Below, piece by piece: positions 50,679 through 58,021 of a DNA stretch of 64,000 nucleotides. Position numbers and translations under genes: made by a program. The stretch is from assembly GCF_028622115.1 (NCBI RefSeq), contig NZ_CP097263.1, positions 8,815,501 through 8,879,500 of the forward strand, written 5' to 3'. The first letter of the stretch is position 1. The number at the start of each line of letters is the position of its first letter. The notes beneath the pieces were generated by a model. The model was not told the origin of the DNA, made no database searches, and saw only the letters and a list, made by a program, of their open reading frames with translations. Origin of the DNA: Kutzneria chonburiensis. Its GTDB lineage: Bacteria; Actinomycetota; Actinomycetes; Mycobacteriales; Pseudonocardiaceae.

Positions 50679-51098
50679 ATGATCGTGCGCATCGACCACG
50701 TCGGCTTCGCCACCGACGACCCCGCCGGCCTGGCCGGTCTGATGACCGACCTCGGCCTCGGCCTGACCGACGAGGGCACCGCCGACGAGTACGGCGTGGC
50801 CTGCGAGTTCTGGTGCGACCCCAAGGGAACCGCGCTGGAGCTGGTCAGCCCGACCCGGGACGACTCGGCCATCGCCGGCCGGCTGGCCGGTGCCGGCCCC
50901 GGCCTGTACCACCTCGCCCTCGAGGTCGACGACCTCGAGTCCGAAATGGACCGTCTGCGCGGCGCCGGCCTGCTCCAGGTCGACCGGCAGCCGTGCCAGG
51001 GCGCCCGCCCCGGCATGCGGGTGGCCTTCCTCTACGCCAGGCGACCGGCGGGACTGCTGGTCGAGCTCGTCCAATACCCCGCTACCACGAGGAGCTGA
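50679..51098 (+). CDS. VOC-superfamily protein (glyoxalase/epimerase-like)
   Basis: 139 residues from ATG 50679 behind GGAGG. MIVRIDHVGFATDDPAGLAG begins the first beta-alpha-beta-beta-beta module, with His7 as a metal-ligand candidate. EFWCDPKGTALELVSP gives the first Glu, GLYHLALEVDDLESEMDRL starts the second module with a His, and RRPAGLLVELVQY ends with the last Glu. This H-E-H-E set matches methylmalonyl-CoA epimerase and related enzymes. It may be an isomerase, a ring-modifying enzyme or a resistance protein that binds the product. It is coupled to the methyltransferase gene (2-base gap). Confidence 0.87.
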   Translation: MIVRIDHVGFATDDPAGLAGLMTDLGLGLTDEGTADEYGVACEFWCDPKGTALELVSPTRDDSAIAGRLAGAGPGLYHLALEVDDLESEMDRLRGAGLLQVDRQPCQGARPGMRVAFLYARRPAGLLVELVQYPATTRS

Positions 51099-51100
51099 CC

Positions 51101-51787
51101 ATGACCACGCAGTACGACTTCGCCCGCGCCGACTTCAACTCCGTCTACCTGGGCGGCCAGCTCATCGAGGGCGCCGGCATCACCCGCGTGCCGTGGGACA
51201 TCGAGGCCGAGCAGCCCGCGGTCGTCGACTTCCACAAGCTCGGCCGGTTCCGCGGCGAGATCCTCGACGTCGGCTGCGGTCTCGGCGACAACGCGATCTA
51301 CCTGGCCCGCCTCGGCCACAAGGTGACCGCGATCGACGCCGCGTCGGCCGCCATCGAGCAGGCCCGGGTGCGGGCCGCCGGCCTGGACATCGAGTGGGCC
51401 GTCACCGACGCCACCGACCTGTCGGAGTACACCGGTAGGTTCGACACCGTGCTGGACAGCGCCCTCTACCACACCCTGGATGCCGTCAACCGCAAGCTGT
51501 ACGTGGCGGCCATCCACCGGGCCACCGCGCCCGGGGCCCGGCTCAACCTGCTGTCCTTCGCCGCCGTGCCCGGCGGCATGCCCGAGCCGCTGGCTGTCGC
51601 CGAGCAGACTTTGCGCGACGACCTGGCCGAGGCCGGCTGGAAGATCACCTCGCTCGGGCAGACCCGGTTCGCCGGCGCCACCGAGGCCGTGATCGGCTTC
51701 CTGAACAAGGTCGGGGCCGAGCCGGTGTTCGACTCGCTCGGCCGGGTGACCTTGCCCGTGTGGACCGTGCAGGCCGACCGCGCCTGA
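51101..51787 (+). CDS. Class I SAM-dependent methyltransferase
   Basis: 228 residues from ATG 51101. SAM-binding motif I is ILDVGCGLGDNAIYLARLG near 54-72, with the acidic KVTAIDAAS after it. EWAVTDATDL and FDTVLDSALYHTLD complete the core. The best family match is the TPMT/UbiE-like small-molecule methyltransferases. In context it could O- or N-methylate the phenazine scaffold or a carboxylate. It sits between VOC and covalent-flavin oxidase genes, all in one direction. Confidence 0.9.
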   Translation: MTTQYDFARADFNSVYLGGQLIEGAGITRVPWDIEAEQPAVVDFHKLGRFRGEILDVGCGLGDNAIYLARLGHKVTAIDAASAAIEQARVRAAGLDIEWAVTDATDLSEYTGRFDTVLDSALYHTLDAVNRKLYVAAIHRATAPGARLNLLSFAAVPGGMPEPLAVAEQTLRDDLAEAGWKITSLGQTRFAGATEAVIGFLNKVGAEPVFDSLGRVTLPVWTVQADRA

Positions 51788-51820
51788 GCTATCGCTTATC
51801 CAGAAAGGAAACCACTGCCG

Positions 51821-53170
51821 ATGAGGGAACTCGCCGACCACGTGCGGGGCCCGGTGTTCCAGCGCGGGCAGGACGGGTACGACGACGAGCGCGCCGGCTT
51901 CCAGACCGCGTTCCACCACTCGCCCGAGGTGATCATCGGCGCGCTGGACGCCGAGGATGTGCAGGCGGCCGTGCGCTACGCGGCGGCCAACGGCAAGTCG
52001 GTCGCGGTGCAGTCCACCGGGCACGGCGTGTCCGTGCTGGCCGACGACGGCGTGCTGATCACCACCAAGCGGCTGGACAGCGTGCGGATCGATCCGAAGT
52101 CGCGGACCGCGGTCATCGGCGCCGGCGCCAAGTGGGCGCAGGTGGTCGAGAAGTCCGAGCCGCACGGCTTGGTGCCGGTGAGCGGCTCCGCCGGTCACGT
52201 CGGGGTCGTCGGCTACACGCTGGCCGGCGGTCTCGGGCTGCTCGGCCGGGAATTCGGTTACATGGCCGACTGGGTTCGCTCGGTCGACGTCGTGACGGCC
52301 GACGGCTCGCTGCGCCACGTGACCGCCGCGACCGACCCGGACCTGTTCTGGGCGTTGCGCGGCGGCCGGGACAACTTCGGTGTGGTGACATCGATCGAGG
52401 TCGAGCTCCAGCCGGTCAACGGCATCTACGGCGGCGGGTTGTACTTCGACTTCGCCGACGCGCCAAGGGTGTTGGAGTTCTTCCGGTCGTGGACCGCCGA
52501 TCTGCCCGACACGATGACGTCCTCGCTGGGCACGATGGGCTACCCGCCGCTGCCGGTCTTCCCGGAGCCGTTGCGGGGCAAGCACATCGTGCACATCCGC
52601 TTCGCCACCACCGACAAGGAAGCCGGCCCGGCGCTGGTCGCCCCGTGGCTGGACGTCGCGCCGGTGCTGTTCAACCACCTGGGCGAGATCGCCTACAAGG
52701 ACGGAGGTTCCGTCTACCGGGAGCCCAACTTCGCCCACTCCTACGACGGCAACAGCGTGCTGCTGTCGGAGCTCCCGACCGAGGCCCTGGACGCCATCCG
52801 GGAACTCGCGGGTCCGTCGGCCGAGGTCCCGGTGATCGTCGACCTCCGCCATCTCGGCGGCGCGCTGTCCCGTCAGCCCGAGGTACCCAACGCGGTGTCC
52901 TTCCGGCAGGCCAAGTACATCCTCCGGCTACTGTCTCCTTTGGACGGTCTGGACCTGGATGTCGTACGGGCCACGCACGACAAGGTCTACCGCGTCGTCG
53001 AGCCGTGGACGCTGGGCCGCTCGCTCAACTTCACCTACGGCGAGCGGGGTGCGACGGAGTTCATCGAGTCCATGTACGACAAGGCCACCTTCGAGCGGCT
53101 CCGTGAGCTCAAGGCGGTCTACGACCCGGGCAACCTGTTCCGCCGCAACCACAACATCGCGCCGGCCTAA
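51821..53170 (+). CDS. FAD-binding oxidoreductase of the berberine-bridge type
   Basis: 449 residues from ATG 51821. The PCMH-type FAD domain shows VAVQSTGHGVSVLADDG, where His in the TGHG motif is the usual 8-alpha-histidyl FAD link. The second link of bicovalent members, a Cys in GxCxxVG, reads GSAGHVGVVGYTLAGGLGLL and is absent, so a single covalent bond is expected. The BBE C-terminal motif is LRELKAVYDPGNLFRRNHNI. Such enzymes oxidise alcohols, amines or form C-C bonds in antibiotic pathways. It closes the plus-strand row before the inverted-repeat element. Confidence 0.91.
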   Translation: MRELADHVRGPVFQRGQDGYDDERAGFQTAFHHSPEVIIGALDAEDVQAAVRYAAANGKSVAVQSTGHGVSVLADDGVLITTKRLDSVRIDPKSRTAVIGAGAKWAQVVEKSEPHGLVPVSGSAGHVGVVGYTLAGGLGLLGREFGYMADWVRSVDVVTADGSLRHVTAATDPDLFWALRGGRDNFGVVTSIEVELQPVNGIYGGGLYFDFADAPRVLEFFRSWTADLPDTMTSSLGTMGYPPLPVFPEPLRGKHIVHIRFATTDKEAGPALVAPWLDVAPVLFNHLGEIAYKDGGSVYREPNFAHSYDGNSVLLSELPTEALDAIRELAGPSAEVPVIVDLRHLGGALSRQPEVPNAVSFRQAKYILRLLSPLDGLDLDVVRATHDKVYRVVEPWTLGRSLNFTYGERGATEFIESMYDKATFERLRELKAVYDPGNLFRRNHNIAPA

Positions 53171-53174
53171 CACC

Positions 53175-53263
53175 ACCCCCGCGAGTCCCGCTTAGCGTCA
53201 CACCGAACTGCGTGAATCTGTTTCACGCAGTTCGGTGTGACTGTGGGCGGGACTCGCGGGGGT
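53175..53263. repeat. Nested inverted-repeat element, copy A
   Basis: Outer arms of 17 bp (ACCCCCGCGAGTCCCGC at 53175-53191, complement at 53247-53263) enclose inner arms of 20 bp (GTCACACCGAACTGCGTGAA at 53197-53216, complement at 53222-53241). A second copy at 61523-61608 shares 35 bp on the left and 32 bp on the right exactly, with a different centre. Here it lies between convergent genes and may act as terminator. It resembles a small non-autonomous mobile repeat; no target duplication was found. Confidence 0.88.
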
Positions 53264-53270
53264 CACTCGT

Positions 53271-54122
53271 CTACTGGAAGGCATCCAGGTGCTCTTGCGC
53301 CCATTGGCCGATGGTCCGGGCCGGCTTGTCCGTCACGCGCTGCACGGTGTCGTGCACCGGCAAAGCGGAAGCCGGATCGGCCGCGGTCTCGGACCAGTCG
53401 CGCAGCAGGTCGGCGGCGATGCCGGGACGGAGGAACCTGCCCACGGAGTCCCGCCATTGGTCGGCGGTCAGCTCATCGAAGGTGATCTCCTCGCCCAACG
53501 CGGCGCTCAAGGCCTGCGACTGCTCGATCTGCGACACCTGAGCAGGTCCGGTGAGCATGTACCGCGCGCCAGCATGGCCGGGCTCCAGCAAGGCGGCGGT
53601 GGCCACATCGGCGATGTCGGCCTCGTGAATCGCCGGGCAGGTGGCGGCGGCGTAAGGCGCATGGACAACCCGTTCGGATTTGATCGACCGGGACCACCAC
53701 AGCATGTTGGTCATGAACGGCCCGGGACGCAGCATGGTCCACTCGAGCCCGGCCGCCTCGACGGCGGCCTCGGCCTCGACGTACTGGGCGTACGTCCAGG
53801 ATTCGCGGTCACGCAAGGAAAGCCCGGCCGTCCAAGCACCGGAGAGAAACACCACCGTACGCAGGCCGGCCTCCCGAGCCAGCTGTGCGATGGCCGGCAC
53901 GACGTCCAGCACCGGGAACAGGTACAGGGCCTCGACACCGTCCAGCGCCCGCCGGACGGCGTCGAGATCGGTCATGTCGCCGGGCACGACGTCGACGTCC
54001 GCCGGCAGCTGTGCCTCCGCCGGCCGGCGGACCAGGGCCCGGACCGACGTCCCGGCCTCAAGCGCGTTGCTCACGATGTGCCGGCCGATGTTGCCGGCCG
54101 CCCCAGTCACCAGAATCGCCAC
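53271..54122 (-). CDS. NmrA-like NAD(P)-binding reductase
   Basis: 283 residues from ATG 54122. The Rossmann motif is ILVTGAAGNIGRHIVSNALE, followed by VRALVRRP for NADP phosphate binding and DVVPGDMTDLDAVRRALDGV, typical of atypical short-chain dehydrogenases of the NmrA/TMR type. The YxxxK pair is not in the classical form. LEWTMLRPGPFMTNML and VSQIEQSQALSAALGEEITF are also family-typical. It could be a reductase or redox sensor. It is the most downstream of a minus-strand row, ending 8 bases from the repeat element. Confidence 0.88.
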   Translation of the reverse strand: MAILVTGAAGNIGRHIVSNALEAGTSVRALVRRPAEAQLPADVDVVPGDMTDLDAVRRALDGVEALYLFPVLDVVPAIAQLAREAGLRTVVFLSGAWTAGLSLRDRESWTYAQYVEAEAAVEAAGLEWTMLRPGPFMTNMLWWSRSIKSERVVHAPYAAATCPAIHEADIADVATAALLEPGHAGARYMLTGPAQVSQIEQSQALSAALGEEITFDELTADQWRDSVGRFLRPGIAADLLRDWSETAADPASALPVHDTVQRVTDKPARTIGQWAQEHLDAFQ

Positions 54123-54187
54123 GGAGCCCAGGCTAGGAACGAAAACCCCGGCGGCGGAGCGCAGTCCAGCCAGGCTCGACCGAAGCC

Positions 54188-55120
54188 TCAGTGGGCGGCG
54201 AGGTAGGCGTGCTGCGCGGCCAGCTCCCGGGTGGCGACGGTCAGCGGGAAAGCCGTGAAACCGTGCACGGCCTCGGCGACAACCTCCAGCTCACAGGGAT
54301 TCCCGGCGGCCCGCCACCGTGCGGCCATGAACAGGGAGTCGTCGAGCAGCGGATCCCGCGTGCCGACGACGAACCGGGCGGCCGGCAGGTCGTGCAGGTC
54401 GGCGTAGAGCGGGGAGATGTCGGGGGAGTGCAGCTCGGCCTCGGACAGCCCGGGATAGGACTGGGCCCGGAACCACTGTTCCGACAAGGTTCCGGTGACC
54501 AGGTTCTGCTCGCCGAACGCCCGGGCGCTGGGTGTCAACGCCATATCGTATACACCATACGAGAGATGGGCGGCGCTGAAGGCCCGGTGCTGCCCGGACT
54601 CCCGCAACCCGAGCAGCACCTGCACCGCCAGCTCGGCACCGGCCGACTCCCCGCCGAGCAGCAACCGGGACGTGCCGAATTCGGCCTCCGACGCGGAAAT
54701 CAGCCACTTCGCCGCGTCCAGGCAGTCGTGGACGGCGGCCGGGTGGGGGTTTTCCGGGGCCAGCCGGTAGTCGACGGACACCACGGCCAGCGAGGTGTCG
54801 ACAGCCATGGCCCACAGGCGGACGTCCTGGTTGCGGGCGGAGCCGAGGACCCGCCCGCCAGGGTGCATATGCAGGTAGACGCCGCGAATGTCGGCCGGCT
54901 TGAAGACCCGCACGGAGACATCGCCGTCGCGACCGGGGACCACGCGATCCGCGCCTTCGTCGAGCACCTTCGGCGGCGGGAAGACGCCGAAACCGGCCCG
55001 GAGCTGGGCGATGTCCTCGACCTGATACACCCCGGGCACCGGTGCCAGCGTCTCGGCCAGCCGCTGGTTGAACGCGATGGTCTCCTCGGCCACGTCCTGG
55101 CCGGTGGTCACGATCGACAT
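54188..55120 (-). CDS. Alpha/beta hydrolase (HSL-type esterase)
   Basis: 310 residues from ATG 55120. The HSL-family oxyanion motif reads HMHPGGRVLG in place of HGGGW. The nucleophile elbow is LLLGGESAGAELAVQ, the acid is in FVVGTRDPLLDDS and the histidine in EVVAEAVHGF. VDYRLAPENPHPAAVHDCLD is a further signature. No signal peptide, so it acts in the cytoplasm on a small ester or amide. Whether it belongs to the cluster is uncertain, since its strand is opposite to the core genes. Confidence 0.9.
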   Translation of the reverse strand: MSIVTTGQDVAEETIAFNQRLAETLAPVPGVYQVEDIAQLRAGFGVFPPPKVLDEGADRVVPGRDGDVSVRVFKPADIRGVYLHMHPGGRVLGSARNQDVRLWAMAVDTSLAVVSVDYRLAPENPHPAAVHDCLDAAKWLISASEAEFGTSRLLLGGESAGAELAVQVLLGLRESGQHRAFSAAHLSYGVYDMALTPSARAFGEQNLVTGTLSEQWFRAQSYPGLSEAELHSPDISPLYADLHDLPAARFVVGTRDPLLDDSLFMAARWRAAGNPCELEVVAEAVHGFTAFPLTVATRELAAQHAYLAAH

Positions 55121-55142
55121 CGGGCCAGTATTGCCGAAGCAG

Positions 55143-56195
55143 TCACGCCACCGGTGGGTACGGGCGGATCACCTGCTCGGGTGAGCCCAGCACGCTCCAC
55201 AGCACCCCGGCCCCGATCTCGTGCGGCACGCCAAGCGAAGGCGCGCTCACCTCGTCCAGCCGCGAGGCTTGGTCCGGGGTCAGCGTGACCTTCAGTGCGG
55301 CGAGATAGTCATCCAGTTGAGCGACGGTGCGCGGCCCGATGACCGGCACGAACGGAGTGCTAGCACTGCTAGCTCGATGCCGCAGCCAGGCCATGGCCAC
55401 CTGAGCAGCGGAAACGTCCAGCTCAGCGGCTGTAGCGAGCACGGCGTCCACCACCGTGGTCTTCTGCGAAGTGCTCTCGGTGTGCACGGCCCGCTGCCAG
55501 TCGGTCAGCCGCCCCTGCTCGCCGACGCGGTACTTGCCGGTCAGCAGCCCGCCGCCCAACGGCGACCACAACGCCGCCCCCAGGCCCAGGGCGTCGGCCA
55601 TCGGCAGCAGGTCACGTTCGGCGGTGCGCTCGACCAGGCTGTACTCGAACTGCACGGCCACCACCGGCGCCCAGCCCCGCAGCTCGGCGATGGTCACGCC
55701 ACGTGACACCCGCCAGGCCGGGAAGTTGGACAGCCCCACGTGCAGCACCTTGCCCGCCCGCACCAGGTCGTCGAACGCCGCCAGCACCTCCTGCATCGGG
55801 GTCAGCGGATCGGCGAAATGGGCCCAGTACAGGTCCAGATGATCGGTGCCGAGCCGGCGCAGGCTGCCTTCCACCGACAGCCGCATGGCACGGCGGCTGT
55901 TGCCGGTGTCGAACACGCTGGGTTTGGCCGACGGGCTGCACGTGTACTTGGACGCCAGCACGAAATGGTCGCGGTCGGCGGCCAGGAATTGGCCGAGGTA
56001 CTCCTCGGCCTCGCCGAAGTTGTAGCAGTCGGCGGTGTCGATCAGCGTCCCGCCGGCCTCGGCGAACCGGTCGAACACCTGCTTGGCCTGCTCACGGGAG
56101 GCGCCGCCGCCCCAGGCGTGGCCGAAGTTGGCGGTCCCCAACGCGTATTCGGAGACACGCAGGCCGGTGTGCCGGCCAAGAGCGGTGTAGCGCAT
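55143..56195 (-). CDS. Aldo/keto reductase
   Basis: 350 residues from ATG 56195; six earlier in-frame codons are possible. The AKR barrel shows LGTANFGHAWGG, GGTLIDTADCYNFGEAEEYL with catalytic Asp and Tyr, HFVLASKYTCSPSAKP with Lys, and DLYWAHFADPLTP with the fourth residue His. The cofactor loop is VPVIGPRTVAQLDDYL. It reduces carbonyls with NADPH. The 46-residue peptide gene lies 14 bases upstream in the same direction. The GCTAGC palindrome at 55359 is inside this gene. Confidence 0.93.
   Translation of the reverse strand: MRYTALGRHTGLRVSEYALGTANFGHAWGGGASREQAKQVFDRFAEAGGTLIDTADCYNFGEAEEYLGQFLAADRDHFVLASKYTCSPSAKPSVFDTGNSRRAMRLSVEGSLRRLGTDHLDLYWAHFADPLTPMQEVLAAFDDLVRAGKVLHVGLSNFPAWRVSRGVTIAELRGWAPVVAVQFEYSLVERTAERDLLPMADALGLGAALWSPLGGGLLTGKYRVGEQGRLTDWQRAVHTESTSQKTTVVDAVLATAAELDVSAAQVAMAWLRHRASSASTPFVPVIGPRTVAQLDDYLAALKVTLTPDQASRLDEVSAPSLGVPHEIGAGVLWSVLGSPEQVIRPYPPVA
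55359..55373. repeat. GCTAGC-N3-GCTAGC palindrome, copy 3
   Basis: GCTAGCACTGCTAGC, identical to copy 1, inside the aldo/keto reductase gene far from its start (encoding ASSAS on the minus strand). Confidence 0.8.
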
Positions 56196-56209
56196 GTGCG
56201 AAACTCCTG

Positions 56210-56350
56210 TCACGGCCAGTGGATGTCATCGGTGTGCGTGGAATGCGCGGGCGGCCAGTGGATGTCGTCGGCCAGTGCGGTGCCGGTCCCGGCGAAGAAG
56301 ACCGCGCCCAGAAAGAACACTGTGGTGGCGATTCGGCTCTTGAGTGACAT
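56210..56350 (-). CDS. 46-residue secreted peptide with repeated DDIHWP motif
   Basis: ATG 56350 follows AGGGAGC with good spacing. The first 28 residues are a signal peptide (SLKSRIATTVFFLGAVFFAG, cut likely after TALA). The mature part of about 18 residues is DDIHWPPAHSTHTDDIHWP in outline, that is two DDIHWP blocks around a His/Thr spacer. It has no cysteine. No maturation enzyme is adjacent, and no family is recognised. It lies upstream of the aldo/keto reductase and divergent from the OCD-like gene, within the metabolite cluster. A His-rich secreted metal binder or signalling peptide is a guess. Confidence 0.72.
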   Translation of the reverse strand: MSLKSRIATTVFFLGAVFFAGTGTALADDIHWPPAHSTHTDDIHWP

Positions 56351-56518
56351 CTCGGCTCCCTGTCTCGGTGGCGTGCCATCAGGAAACGTCTCCCGGGTAT
56401 CGGCCGGCCTGCGATCGGCTATCGCGGCGGCGATGGCGCGGCGATAGGCAGCCGACAGCCGCCGCGCCCAAAGTCGGTGGGGCAGGGACTCCTGTGCCCA
56501 AACGAAAGGCGACACCCG

Positions 56519-57217
56519 ATGCGGCTCAGCGCTGAGGACCTCAGGGATGCGCTGGACTGCGTCGACCCGGTGGAGATGCTGATCAGGGCGACCGATTCGG
56601 CCGCAACCCTCACCCACTACGACACGGATCTGGTGCTGCTGGACGACCCCGGTTGTGGACTTCGCTGTGTGCTGCCGGAAACGTCTCTCCGTGACGCGTA
56701 TGCGGCCAGCATGGCCGCCCTCGCGGCACGGTTGCTGATCGCTCCCGGCGTCGCCATCACGTGCGTGCTCGGCGGTTCCCGGCTGCATTTGTCGGTGCTC
56801 GCCCGGAATGTCAAGGCCATCAGCCACATCGCCGTCTGTGCCGGCGACATCGACACCCGACTGACCGAATACCTGGACCTGACCGGCATCGGATACTCGA
56901 CCACCACCGATTTCCACGAGGCGGCACGCGGCGCGAACCTGATCCTGCTGACCGAGCCCGCGCCGGCGTTCCGACCGTGCGAGAGCGCGGTGCTGATCAA
57001 CGCGACCGGCCAGCCGCTAGCAGCGCTAGCCGTCGACCGGGTCGTCACCGAGGACGACCTGCCTGGCCTCGTCGCCGGCGAGTACCCCGGCCGGATCACC
57101 CGTGCCGACACCGTGCTCGTCGAGCTGCACGGCCGCGGCCGGCTCAGCCCCCAACTGGCGGCCGACCTGTACTGGGCGGCCCTGGCCAGCCGTCCGACCA
57201 CCACCGCCCACCGCTGA
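56519..57217 (+). CDS. Ornithine cyclodeaminase/mu-crystallin-like protein
   Basis: 232 residues from ATG 56519. The pattern resembles the OCD/mu-crystallin Rossmann core: LRDALDCVDPVEMLIRATDS at the front, SMAALAARLLIAPGVAITCV, NVKAISHIAVCAGDIDT, GANLILLTEPAPAFRPCESA and VLINATGQPLAALAVD. It is shorter than typical OCD proteins (about 320), and the GxGxQA nucleotide motif is degenerate (CVLGGSRLHL), so NAD-dependent cyclisation is doubtful. OCD-like proteins serve in amino-acid-derived building-block supply in several clusters. The 168-base gap before it is the divergent promoter with the peptide gene. The GCTAGC palindrome at 57016 is inside. Confidence 0.65.
   Translation: MRLSAEDLRDALDCVDPVEMLIRATDSAATLTHYDTDLVLLDDPGCGLRCVLPETSLRDAYAASMAALAARLLIAPGVAITCVLGGSRLHLSVLARNVKAISHIAVCAGDIDTRLTEYLDLTGIGYSTTTDFHEAARGANLILLTEPAPAFRPCESAVLINATGQPLAALAVDRVVTEDDLPGLVAGEYPGRITRADTVLVELHGRGRLSPQLAADLYWAALASRPTTTAHR
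57016..57030. repeat. GCTAGC-N3-GCTAGC palindrome, copy 4
   Basis: GCTAGCAGCGCTAGC, differing from copies 1-3 only in the spacer, inside the OCD-like gene (encoding LAALA). Confidence 0.78.
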
Positions 57218-57244
57218 CCCACGGCTGCGCGCCGGGAGGAGACC

Positions 57245-57685
57245 ATGGCACACCCGCATTGCGTCGCACCCCTCTGCACCAAGGAGACGGAGGGTTTCCG
57301 GCTCTGCGCCCGCTGTCGGGACGAGCTGGTGGCGACCCTGTCCGAGCTGCCCCGCCTCTACCAGGGCTGCGAAAAGCTGCTGCGCGAGCGCTATCGGGTC
57401 GAGGCCGGCGGCGCGACGCCCAGCGCGATAGGGCTTTCCGAGGCGGTGCGGTTCGCCCGCCGTCACCTGCGGGAGACGTTGGCCGGGTGGTCGGCGCTGA
57501 CCGCGCAGGAACGCGGCGAGCGCGGCCCGGACCCGAGCAAGGTGCACGCGATGACGGTGTTCCTGCGCAAGAACGCGAACTGGCTGGCCGCGCATCCGCG
57601 GGCCGGCGAATGGGCGGCGGAGCTGACCGAGCTGAGTGCCGGCGTGGGCCGCGACCACAGCAACCGGCGCCAGCACGTGGCGTGA
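57245..57685 (+). CDS. Zinc-ribbon-like cluster protein of unknown function (paralogue 2)
   Basis: 146 residues from ATG 57245 behind GGGAGGAG. The N-terminal Cys pattern CVAPLCTKETEGFRLCARCR matches a zinc ribbon. The helical part with GWSALTAQERGERGPDPSKV, HAMTVFLRKNANWLAAHPRA and GEWAAELTEL aligns with the 199-residue protein at 44259, which has the same order and the same HAMT-x-LR-x-N-xx-WLAAHP core. It lacks the second C-terminal Cys set of that paralogue. Two copies in one cluster suggest a role in transcription or enzyme assembly, not known. Confidence 0.78.
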   Translation: MAHPHCVAPLCTKETEGFRLCARCRDELVATLSELPRLYQGCEKLLRERYRVEAGGATPSAIGLSEAVRFARRHLRETLAGWSALTAQERGERGPDPSKVHAMTVFLRKNANWLAAHPRAGEWAAELTELSAGVGRDHSNRRQHVA

Positions 57686-57702
57686 GCAGAAGGGAGCCAG
57701 CG

Positions 57703-58020
57703 ATGGCGCAGTTCGAGGCCCCGGCCACCGACGTCGAGCGGTCGGTCGCCCGGATCTGGGGCGAGGTGCTCAACCTGCCCGAGGTCGGCGTGGCCGACAA
57801 CTTCTTCGACCTGGGCGGGCATTCCGTGCTGCTGCACATGGTGCACGACAAGCTCGGCGCCGGCTTCGCCGAGGTGCCGCCGGTGGTGGAGCTGTTCCAG
57901 TACCCGACGGTCCGCCAGCTCGCGCAGCGGCTCGACCGCGGCGCGGCCGCACCCGCGCGTATCGGCCGCCGCGCCCGGGGCGGGCTGAACCGGTTGCGGC
58001 AGAACAGGATCGGGGAGTGA
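57703..58020 (+). CDS. Stand-alone peptidyl/acyl carrier protein
   Basis: 105 residues from ATG 57703 behind AGGGAGCC. TDVERSVARIWGEVLNLPEV and VADNFFDLGGHSVLLHMVHD carry phosphopantetheine Ser41 in the LGGHS form typical of NRPS-type carriers. VVELFQYPTVRQLAQRL completes the domain. A basic tail (RIGRRARGGLNRLRQNRI) of about 25 residues follows and could be a docking element. One base separates it from the PKS gene, so it probably feeds an acyl or aminoacyl starter to the KS. No adenylation domain is seen in the window. Confidence 0.9.
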   Translation: MAQFEAPATDVERSVARIWGEVLNLPEVGVADNFFDLGGHSVLLHMVHDKLGAGFAEVPPVVELFQYPTVRQLAQRLDRGAAAPARIGRRARGGLNRLRQNRIGE

Positions 58021-58021
58021 G

